NCBI GenBank assembly: GCA_035235625.1
Contig: CP141144.1
Coordinates: 44,390,014 to 44,454,013, forward strand
DNA: 64,000 nucleotides
Direction: 5' to 3'
Source: Saururus chinensis
Lineage: Eukaryota > Streptophyta > Magnoliopsida > Piperales > Saururaceae
A program made the position numbers and the translations under genes. The notes below the pieces were generated by a model, which saw nothing but the letters and a program-made list of their open reading frames with translations, was not told the DNA's origin and made no database searches. Below are positions 1 through 9,103 of this stretch, piece after piece; the stretch's first letter is position 1; every line of letters begins with the position of its first letter.

Positions 1-463
1 TCCGCATTGTGTTTACTGCGTCCCAACTTGGAGCAATATTGCTCTAACCTTGGAGCAATATTGCTCTAAGGTTGGAGCAATATTGCTACACTGTTGGAGC
101 ATTATTGCTCCAACCTGAAATGTTCGCTGATTTTGATGTCTTTCATTTATATATGTCTTAGAGCAATATTGCTCCAACCTTAGAGCAATATTGCTTCAAA
201 CTTGGAGCAATATTGCTCCAACCTGAAATGTTTGCTGATTTTGATGCATTTAATTTATATAAGTCTTACAGCAATATTGCTCCAACCTTAGAGCAAACAA
301 TATTTAAAATATAGTCTACTGATTCAATGTGCACCCTTATAGGTGAAGGTGACTGGCCTGATAGAAATCTAAGGAGGAGCTTGGTTTTAGACGAGATTTT
401 GGGAATATAGTCTACTGATTCAATGTTCCAATTTGGCATAAAATTTTAGCCAGGTAATCTTTG
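1..463. repeat. Left terminal inverted repeat with palindrome array
   Basis: About 300 bp of repeated near-palindromes centred on GCAATATTGC, then ~160 bp of unique sequence, both matched in reverse complement at 4199-4616. The arm contains short direct repeats as well (AGTCTACTGATTCAATG occurs twice). Confidence 0.8.
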
Positions 464-1391
464 TAATTCTTTAAGCAATTTAGAAAGTTGAAATTTTTGT
501 GCATGCTTTTTTTAGCTTCAAAAGTTGTTTGCACTCTCATTTTCTTGAATCAAATCATTTACAAGGTATCCTTCACATTTTGTTCATAATTTTGTCAATT
601 AAACTTTATGAAATCACTTGCTAACTAAATAAATACCATGTTATCTTAAACTAGCCTCATCTATTTATACTTTTTTTTCTCTTGTATGCTGTTGTTTGAG
701 GATCAGGTGCTTTCTTGTGTTCTATTTGCTTGTATTATAAACATTCTTTTCGTCGAACAATGAGCTTGGTTTAATAATTGCCTATAAAATTGAATTCCAT
801 TTTGCCACTTGAGCAAATATGATTGCAGAATCATAATTTATTTTTTATATCCTTTCACCTATTAAGTTGTACGTCCTATTCTTTTGCATTTGATTTCTCA
901 TATGAGAGGGATTTAGTATATTGCTCCAATGTTGAATAATAGTGTTTTGACTTTAAGGTTTTGTTGTGGACTGAGGCATCTACACAGGAAAATTAAAAGA
1001 TATTAGAAAAAGAATAAGGAGATGCAAGGAATAAAAATTAATTTAACTATTGCTGCATTATATTCTCTGGATAGCTATGATCTGGCTAGAAGCTTTACAG
1101 TATTTAGAGAGAAGTTCTAAAATAATCCTTCTTGATTTAAGAAAACTACTCCTAATGCAACTAGAATTAAGTAAATTGAACTTCTAATGAAACTAGGAAC
1201 TCTAATAGGACCATTACAAGTTTCTACGTTCAATATTCAAATTGTCACATAAGGTTTGAATTATCTATGCTATCTAATCCCAAATATTGAAGTTGCACGT
1301 TGAATGAGGATGCTCCTTGCATTGTGGTTGCTACTAATTGAGAATAGATTTTCTAAATCAAAGAAAATGATAACTTAAATTTGTTCTCAAC

Positions 1392-1908
1392 AGGAAGGAG
1401 AAGTTTGAAGGGTTTCGATATGAGTTTAGGGGAGGATCTTCCTTTATTCAATTATGCGAGTATTCAAGTTGCAACTGAGAATTTCTCTACGGCCAACAAG
1501 CTTGGAGAGGGTGGATTTGGACATGTTTATATGGTATTTCCCAACTTAATTGTAGGGATTTTAAGAACCATAACTCCACAGAAACATAAGAAAAGAAAAT
1601 TATTGATCTTTTGAATGGATATATTATAAAATAGCAATAAGAGCATTAATTATAAGCATCTGGGTATTAAAAGAGCTTAATGGCAATCTTGCAGGGAAAA
1701 TTGCCAAAGGGTCAAGAAATAGCTGTGAAAAGGCTCTCTCAAAGCTCAGGACAGGGATTTGAAGGGTTCAAGAATGAGGTGGAACTAATTGCAAAGCTCC
1801 AGCACCGAAAGTTTGTTAGGCTTTTGGGATGGTGCATCCACAAAGAAGAAAAGTTACTGATCTATGAGTTCATGCCCAATGAAACTGTAGATAAATTTTT
1901 GTTTGGTT
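1392..1908 (+). pseudogene. Captured SRK/CRK-type receptor kinase fragment (kinase N-lobe)
   Basis: Two exon-like pieces encode the start of a kinase domain of the S-locus/cysteine-rich receptor kinase class. Piece 1 (about 1392-1533, preceded by CAACAG) reads a juxtamembrane [10 protein letters not shown] segment and the ATP loop GEGGFGHVY. Piece 2 (about 1695 to ~1905, preceded by TTGCAG) reads [15 protein letters not shown] with the ATP-anchoring Lys, the C-helix segment [11 protein letters not shown], and [10 protein letters not shown]. The intron position just after VY(K) matches the conserved intron of this family. The coding match stops after the hinge (KFLFG); there is no catalytic loop, DFG or C-lobe, so no active kinase is possible. 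It differs in type from the LRK10-like kinases elsewhere here, so it was not copied from them. It lies within a TIR element. Confidence 0.75.
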
Positions 1909-2229
1909 CGTTCTTATCTTTGATATGTTTATTACTTGATAGGTTTGTTAGAGGGAATGACTCTGAAGAAAATACTAAAAGAGTAGTGGGTACCTAGTAA
2001 GTCTCATATGCATTAATATATTAAGCGTGATCATCAAAGCACTAACGAACTCTGGTTTTGAAATTTAATTTAAAAGTTCCATTTGTAAATTATCACTTGA
2101 AAAAAACTTAATATGAAACAAATTAATCATTTATAAAAGGTATCACATGACTATTGCTATACCAACCATTTTAATGCGCTTACTTCCACTATTAAAATTG
2201 TAAATATATAAAACAAATTAATAGTGAAG

Positions 2230-2530
2230 AACATCAATGTTGGACCAATATTGTTCTAAACTTGCCGCAATATCGCTCCAACATTGGAGTAATATCGCGA
2301 CAATGTTGGAGCAATTGCAGTGATATTGCTCCAATGTTGGAGCGATATTGCTCCAACAGTAGCAATGTTGGAGCATTGGAGTGATATTGCGGCAATGTTA
2401 GAGCAATATTGCTCCAACATTGGAGCGATATTGCAACAATATTAGAGCAATATTGCTCCAACATTGGAGTGATATTGCGGCAATGTTCGAGCGATATTGC
2501 TCCAACATTGGAGCGATATTGCTCCAACAA
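2230..2530. repeat. Internal cluster of GCAATATTGC-type palindromes
   Basis: About a dozen imperfect copies of the same palindrome family as in the element's ends, here often with GCGATATTGC or GCGGCAATG variants. Open frames on both strands across this stretch (reading SNIGAI-type repeats) are by-products of the repeat. Confidence 0.7.
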
Positions 2531-3880
2531 ATGTGACATGAATCTGACGTCTCACAATTTAGCCACTCCAATGAGGGATATTGAACCTGAAATAATTTAC
2601 CTATTGCATAACGATGCATGACATAAGAGAACTGGCTTACCCAGTTACCTTCCAACCTTTTTAATGGAAGAGGGGTCATTATGGGCTCATTGCAATAGGG
2701 GCGCATTTCAAAATCTTATCAGCATGAGGGACTAGCTCTGGTTCAATTGAGCAAATCAAAAGATGATCATCCCTCAAGATGGGGCTGAAAACATTTTTTG
2801 TCATATGAATTAGGAGCTATCAATCATTTTTGCTAATGAGCACTAACACATACACTGTCGATTTCTTATGATCCACAATTCCCATTGATGGAGGATATCC
2901 TGGACAACATCCCCCATGAGGACCATAAGTTTTTTAGAACGGAACAAGCCAAGAGTTTTGTAACCATGAAGCACAAATCATTCATGAAACCAAGAAAGAA
3001 AAAAGAGAATCATCCTAGACAAAAACATGATACAAAGTTATATCGCTAATCACCAATAAATAAATCAACAATTCATGATAATAGCACACAATGTGGCAAC
3101 GAATACAAGCAGATCTAAAAGACTCAAATAGAACAATTGCCGGTCCTTGCCTCAACAATCACTCGCCTTGTGCCCTTATACATCAAGAACATGAAGAATT
3201 ACAATCCAATATAAATACAAATAATATTATTTAATTTGATCACTATAACAAACCAAAACCACCTTAATTTCCTATCCAGACAAATTTAGAATTTCAGTGA
3301 CTCTCGCCTATTTCTTCTTGATCCTCCTACAAGGTCTGAGCCCCTCTTCTTCAATTCAAGAAGTTCTGCATCAATACATATCTAAGTATTAGTAAGAAGG
3401 TACATAGACATAATAAAAGTGTTGAATATAACCCCGTAAAGAACTTAGCAATATTTAAAATATACATTGGCATCAAATTCAAGTTGGTATGAGTATAGTT
3501 GAAATAATGCTACAACATTTTTAGCTAGTGTGCTATAACATTACCAATAATGCAGAAATGTTGTAGCAATAATGTTTTTAAAATGTCACATATAATTCAA
3601 TTATTGATCATAGGATTAACATTTGAAATATTGCTATAACAAGAGCAATAATCCTAATGCATAAGCAATAGTATTAGTACATCAACAACATCCACAAACA
3701 TTTTAAACTTAGGGATTAAAAAAAACCTACTTGATTTATTCGCCATGATAGGTATTCAAGGAAGGGAAGCACGACTATAGTGAAGACATTGTTCCTGAAA
3801 CCTCAAAAAGCACATCGAATCAAGTTATAATGTTGTCAAGAATTATTAGCATTTATAATTTACAATAGGGAATCACAACA
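2531..3880. other. Unassigned AT-rich interior of the TIR element
   Basis: No coding or RNA feature recognised. Scattered motifs near 3480-3700 (such as TGCTACAACATT and TGCTATAACA) may be very degenerate members of the palindrome family. Confidence 0.4.
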
Positions 3881-4198
3881 GTGTAGCAATATTGCTCAAA
3901 CCCTGCAGCAATATTGTTGCATGGTTGGAGCAATATTCAACAATATTGCTCCAACTGTGGAGCAATATTATTTTTAGGTTGGAGCAATATTGCTCCAACG
4001 TTGGAATATTGCTCCAAGGTTAGAGCAATATTGCTCCAAGAATTATATAAATTAAAGACATCAAAATCATCAAACATTTTAGGTTGGAGCAATATTGCTC
4101 CAAGAATTATATAAATTAAAGGCATCAAAATCATCAAACATTTCAGGTTGGAGCAATATTGCTCTAACGACGTAGCAATATTGCTCCAAGGTTAGAGC

Positions 4199-4616
4199 AA
4201 AGATTATCTGGCTAAAATTTGATGCCAAATTGGAACACTCAATCAGTAGACTATATTCCCAAAATCTCGTCTAAAACCAAGCTCCTCCTCAGATTTCTAT
4301 CAGGCCAATCACCTTCACCTATAAGGGTGCATATTGAATCAGTAGACTATATTTTAAATATTGCTTGCTCCAAGGTTGGAGCAATATTGCTCTAAGACTT
4401 ATATAAATTAAAGGCATCAAAATTAGTGAACATTTCATGTTGGAGCAATATTGCTCCAAAGTTGGAGCAATATTGCTCTAAGACATATATAAATTAAAGA
4501 CATCAAAATTAGCGAACATTTTAGGTTGGAGCAATATTGCTACAACGGTGTAGCAATATTGCTCAAACCCTGTAGCAATATTGCTCTAAGCTGGCACGCA
4601 GTAAACACAATGCGGA
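4199..4616. repeat. Right terminal inverted repeat with palindrome array
   Basis: Reverse-complement partner of 1-463. Palindrome units continue inward to about 3880, so the repeat-rich zone on this side is longer than the matched arm. Two ~60-bp direct duplications containing ATTAAAGGCATCAAAATCAT lie just inside. Confidence 0.8.
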
Positions 4617-5223
4617 ACAATCAAAACCCAGAAGTTGTCCATGAAAGAAAATAGAACAGAAAACAATCAAAGTTCTTTTTTTCCCCCTAGAATTATGGAT
4701 AGAGACAAAATAAACAATACATAAGCACATCTGCATCTTAAGTTCATTTGTTGTACCTCAACGATATAAATTTCCTACTGTCGAACAGGAATCATAAAGA
4801 CTTGCAGGAGAGAGCACCAACAGAATGCACCTCCTATTTCGTTTCTTATGTGTCGGATGCCCCTGAGAATATTGCTGCCTGAGAACTCTTCTCCAGCGTC
4901 GATCGCCTCTTCTATGGTCATGGGTGGGAGCGGGAGTTCAAGGCTGGGTTCAGTGAAGAGCACTCCTCCGATTGCCTCTTCTCTGGTTGGTGGGTGGGAG
5001 CGGGAGTTCTGAAAGTGGGTTCCGTGAAGAGCAGTCCACCGGATCGGCTCTGATAAACATCTTCACCCGGTCGCCCGATTACCTCAAACCGTTCACGAAA
5101 CCCACTTTCACCCGGGTCACCAAGTAACCCGGTCTCCTCGCCCACTAGGTGACGTGTTATGTTTTGATTGGGCACTCCCAGCCACCCGGGTGGGAGTGTT
5201 GCATAGCCGATCCGAAGTCGTGG
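4617..5223. other. Unassigned GC-richer stretch with internal duplication
   Basis: Flank between the TIR element and the duplicated block. A ~85-bp imperfect tandem duplication lies at about 4918-5045 (each copy has GGTGGGAGCGGGAGTTC followed by GTGAAGAGCA). A minus-strand frame at 4775-4963 reads a peptide containing MTIEEAIDAGEEFSG, which I do not recognise; it may be a gene remnant. Confidence 0.35.
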
Positions 5224-6815
5224 CATTGGATGTCAAGAGCACGTTGGATGACGCCCAAGCAAAACTTCAAAAGGAAAGGTAGTTGAGAAAGCTTGAACAG
5301 AATATTCGTTGAAATAATTCTATTGTAGAGATTGTCAGATTCCGTTCATCTTTTCGTGAATTGAAGTGTACTGGTTTTAGTTGTCAACACATTATAGGAA
5401 ATGTGCTGTATACCAAGTTTTAATAAAATTTTAAGTTAAGCATTTGCTTACGTGTGCAAGATGGATCACAAATACCATCAATGACCAAAGACAATTACAA
5501 TCTCTTTCTACAATCTTGTATTATGGCTTTTCTATGATATATGATTTTGCATTTATTTTTGGTATGCAATTCCAAGCTTCATGACTAATTTGAGTATATT
5601 GTTTTTTTCCATTTGCAGGCAGACTTTTGTAAAAGCATTATCAAAGAGTTCCAAAGAGGTTTATAAGCTATAAATTTTCCATTGATGCTTGTCATTCATA
5701 ATGTACTGGTGATGATGGGTAAATTTTGTTGATTTTGCTAGTGCGAATCTCTGCTTAAAAATGAAGCTGCGAAGTTCCAAACAACCTAGGAGAGGTTTTT
5801 TAAGGACAAAACATCACATTTGCAGGTTTTTAAAGGTAATTCAATTTGCATATTTTAATCAAACAGAAGATTATCTCAACATTTTCAGGGACCAATCTAT
5901 AACTTGAAATGTGTGCTGGTGCAAAATGTAACTTACCAGGTCTAAGAACTTCGTGGACGTGATTTGCAGATATATTTTCCAAGGAAAAACTATTTGTCCG
6001 CTATGAGCAGCAATGCAAGCAGCCACGTCTTTTCTATTTCATCACAGCTAAAAATTTAGTGCCCATAAACATTTACTTGGCCTAGACTCTTGAATAGGGA
6101 AGAAAGAGAAGACTATGCTTTTTGAGCTACAGAAGGCGTGCGCTGATAAAATAGCTGCTGCAGAGGAGTCTTTAAAAAAGAAGCAAGAGGCAAGTAGCTT
6201 GTATCACTAATACATATAAGATCAGCAGCCAGGAACATAAAGTTAGCCTACATTTTGCAATTTTTTGAGAAGGTTCTCCACAACTTTAAGAGCCATGTTT
6301 TTTTCTGAATTTCTGTGGGACAAATTAATTTGTGATCAGTTTGCTGGCTTCATTTTTCTGGGGTAGATGAGCCTTTGTTAATTACAAGCCGTTCCCTTTA
6401 AACTGATGGCCGCATATCTATGCCAGCATTTGCTATTGCATTCTTGCAGTTTCAGGCTTGAGAAAGATGTATGATTTATCCATGAGCACTTACTTTGTAG
6501 TAAAATAAGATCGAATTTGAAAATTCCAATATTGGTTGCAAGGCATAGTTAAGTTTGACTCACTTTTTTGTATGGTTGTTTAAATATATGACTATTGGTT
6601 ACCTTATACCTTCTATGGAACTTTAGGATGACAAGTCCCTCAGCTTGCTGCGCAAGAAGCTCAGCTCGTGGACCCTCTCTAGGACAAAGAGTTTGAGGTC
6701 AATGACTGAGGCACGTTTCCATCAACTACTGTCTTTGTTGGAGAAACATATCACTAAAGGGAAGCCTTCTTCAGTGATTTTGCATCTCGAAGATCACACT
6801 AAATCTTACTTTCTT
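5224..6815 (+). pseudogene. Decayed multi-exon coiled-coil protein gene, copy A
   Basis: Exon-like islands with AG and GT borders encode charged helical peptides in order: VALDVKSTLDDAQAKLQKE, TFVKALSKSSKE, CESLLKNEAAKFQTT, FSKEKLFVRYEQQ, SELQKACADKIAAAEESLKKK, and a last exon reading DDKSLSLLRKKLSS. The composition is that of a long coiled coil. The third island has an in-frame TAG after FQTT that is also present in copy B, so inactivation probably preceded the duplication. This copy also lost 15 nt in the fourth island relative to copy B. The layout recalls plant coiled-coil proteins of meiotic chromosome axes (SYCP3/Cor1-like), but that is a weak guess. The 5' part of the gene is missing here. 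Confidence 0.5.
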
Positions 6816-7109
6816 TGAGAGAAATGAAATAGGTGATAGATAATGCTGTAAAAAGAATTTCCAAGAAGTCGAAGAGTGTTAATATTCTTTAGAACGCGGC
6901 TATTTCCCCCCCAAAATTCACTCAGGGCCCCTAAACTTAACACACCCTAAATAAAATACTGATTTTACTTCCCTACACCTCACCCTCAACCTAACATATA
7001 TTTTTACTCAGTACGCCCTCAACCCCCCCCCCCCCCCTTCGGACTGTGCCCCCCACCTCCCGTTGTTGTATTTCTCCCTCCCGTCGCGGCTTCTCCATTT
7101 TTGTCCACT

Positions 7110-7305
7110 CTCCTCCAGTGAAATCCCCTCGCTTTTGGTGAAATCCCCTCCCCTCCGTCCCCTCTCCTCTGGTGAAGTCCCCTCCCTTCCCATATTTTCC
7201 TTTCATCTGGTGAAGTCCCCTCCCCTCTCTTCCGGTGAAGTCCCATCCCCTCTCCTCCGGTGAAGTCCCTTCCCCTCTCCTCCGGTGAAGTCCCTTCCCT
7301 ACCCT
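7110..7305. repeat. CT-rich minisatellite
   Basis: Tandem copies of a ~25-bp unit, CTCCTCYGGTGAAGTCCC plus TCCC(T)C spacers, at least seven copies with increasing similarity toward the right. A poly-C run lies just upstream at about 7024-7038. Absent from duplicate copy B. Open frames on both strands here are repeat artefacts. Confidence 0.75.
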
Positions 7306-8277
7306 CCCGTCTTAAATAGGCAGATGGTAATATACTTGTTTAGATGGATTTATACTTAGAGCTCAAAGAGACATGACATTCATATATCAGTAGACTGGGG
7401 CCACCTTGACAGAAATGCCATTTTGGATCGTAATTGGTCTTTTCTTTTATGTTTATACTCCTAAAAACCCAACCATTAGAGAACGTTGAACATGTATGTT
7501 GATGCATTCTTCTCGATAATGCATATGTTAGTGTATGTTAGCACTAGTATTATAGTGCTCACTTACATTAGTGTGTACCATCAATCTCAAATATGGAGGG
7601 CTCTTGTGTATTTTTTATATTGGGTATGCATGGAATATTCTTCCAAGATTGATATGCAAACCCACTTCGTAAAAGGAGTTTTTTATGTTCCTTAGTGACA
7701 ATGAGCCCAGTGTACGTAAGTTATGTATGAGGGGTTTATCTACGAGATCAACAGTGTACACGGTAGCACATGTTAGCATAAGTGATACGCTAATGTATAT
7801 TAGTATATGTGTGTCGATCTTATATATCTAAGGCTCATTTATACTGGCTCATTGTTAGATACAAATATAAAAAGCTCTTCCTACATCATGAGTTATATAA
7901 ACCCCAATTTATGTTTCAATCGTAAAAAAGGTGAACGGACAAAAAAAATTTATTTTTTATGTAATATTAATGATATTTAATAAAATAAATAATAAAATAA
8001 TTTTTTATTTGGTTTGAGTGTTAACTACAAACACCATAGTAATGTGAATTTAACTCAAGAAAATAGTTAATTTGAACTTTATCTTTACTACAAAAGTTTT
8101 ATAGTACAAATTTAAAAATTATTTATTTTAAAATTTTTAAAAATTGAACAAATTCAGATTTAGATTTAGATTTAGATTCAGATTCAAATATGATTTAGAT
8201 TCAAATTCAGTGTAAAATTTAGATTGTGGGCTTTTTTACTTTTTAAATTCAAATTTAGACCAAACAAATGGATCCTA
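7306..8277. other. AT-rich spacer with MITE-like remnants
   Basis: From about 7478 it matches 30510-31290 in copy B. Segments at 7480-7600 and 7750-7850 share vocabulary (ATGTTAGTGTATGTTAGCAC, the CATCAATCT/CGATCTT motif) with the foldback MITE at 35135 and are probably very old relatives. A hexamer run of GATTTA/GATTCA lies at about 8155-8215. No gene seen. Confidence 0.4.
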
Positions 8278-8562
8278 AGTCTGGCTAGACTATGCAATTT
8301 CCAACCTGCTTCCATGCTTCAAGAGCACGTTGCCGCACCCAGTCAAGTCTTCGCAGTGGAAAAAACTTCTCCACAAAGGGGGATGGCTGACCGATATTAC
8401 ACACTATTATTTATCTATTTTAATTCTTTTCCTGAAACTTATTTCTAACAATAGGTATAAATTAGTCAATCTACTTCAAGGGTAGAAGACAACACATTCT
8501 TTCGTTCTTCCATTCCGAGAAAGTTATCTTCATCTTCTCTCTCTCTCGCACAGCTTACTATC
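8278..8562 (+). promoter_or_regulatory. Receptor-kinase promoter module A1 with TATA box
   Basis: Contains the ~100-bp module shared by all copies of this kinase family here (GACTATGCAATTTCCAACCT ... CACAAAG), a W-box core in reverse orientation (AGTCAA, 8341-8346), TATAAAT at 8456-8462 and a CT-rich leader before the ATG at 8563. The same order precedes the intact gene at 36442, so promoter function is inferred by homology. Confidence 0.6.
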
Positions 8563-9103
8563 ATGAAACGAGTGGTCTTTGCCTTGTTAATCATCTCTCT
8601 TTCAACTCTATGTTGCAATGGCAATGAGACTTGTTCTTCTTCCTGCGGAACCATCCGAAACATCTCTTACCCATTTCACCAAAAGAACGATCCTCTGCAC
8701 TGCAAAGATCCACAGTATGAATTGGAGTGTGAAAATAATCAAACTGTACTGCACCTGAACCTAACTGGGCAGATATCTGCGCTCAAGTTCTATGTCAAGG
8801 AAATCTCATATGAGAGACAGAAAATCCGGGTAATAGACCCTGCTCTGCAGCAAAATGACTGCTCATTTCAGCAGAACAGTCGGCTAATAAGGAATGACTT
8901 CACGTACGGTGATCCGTACTTATTGCAATCTATAAACCATATTATGATCATCAGATGCCCATTCCAAGTAGACAAGCCATCTTATATAGCTGGAAGTGTT
9001 TGCAGGAAGAATACCATGTATGAAGAGTATATGTATGCAATCACAAAAACAGCTATCTCAGTATTAGCAGTCCAACTAAATTGTGAGCTTGTAGCTGCGG
9101 CTC
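8563..9103 (+). pseudogene. LRK10-like receptor ectodomain, truncated copy A
   Basis: The first ~180 codons match the ectodomain of the kinase gene at 36442 almost residue for residue: signal peptide [20 protein letters not shown], then the cysteine-rich GUB_WAK_bind pattern [24 protein letters not shown], and NDCSF. The frame is open to 9129, but homology stops at 9103 after CELVAAA, where LTR-type sequence begins. No CxxC module, membrane segment or kinase follows. It could yield a secreted ~188-residue truncated ectodomain, but more likely it is a broken gene. Copy B at 31583 has the same break. Confidence 0.8.

Larger units (their letters stand above)
1..4616. mobile_element. TIR element with palindrome-rich ends and captured kinase fragment
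   Basis: Positions 1-463 and 4199-4616 are inverted copies of each other. The first bases of the window (TCCGCATTGTGTTTACTGCG) reappear in reverse complement ending at 4616, and the unique part at 300-463 (around the phrase AGTCTACTGATTCAATG) matches 4199-4350 in reverse complement with few changes. Both arms are filled with the palindrome TTGGAGCAATATTGCTCCAA and variants. The interior holds part of a plant receptor kinase gene, a second palindrome cluster and sequence I cannot assign. Long inverted repeats around a host gene fragment fit a Mutator-like or other Pack-TIR element. No transposase is visible. The outer left boundary, and so the target duplication, may lie before the window. Confidence 0.75.

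Noticed and set aside
2234..2706. Overlapping open frames on both strands with SNIGAI/WSNIAP repeats
   Set aside because: They arise from translating the palindrome repeat; no protein family, same pattern in several frames.
3914..4137. Open frames on both strands near the right arm
   Set aside because: Same palindrome repeat artefact.
1..4616. Regularly spaced ~20-bp repeats resembling a CRISPR array
   Set aside because: Units are self-complementary, variable in spacing, without unique spacers of constant size, in inverted element arms of a plant genome.
6991..7263. Gly/Arg- or Ser/Pro-rich open frames in opposite directions
   Set aside because: Produced by the CT-rich minisatellite.
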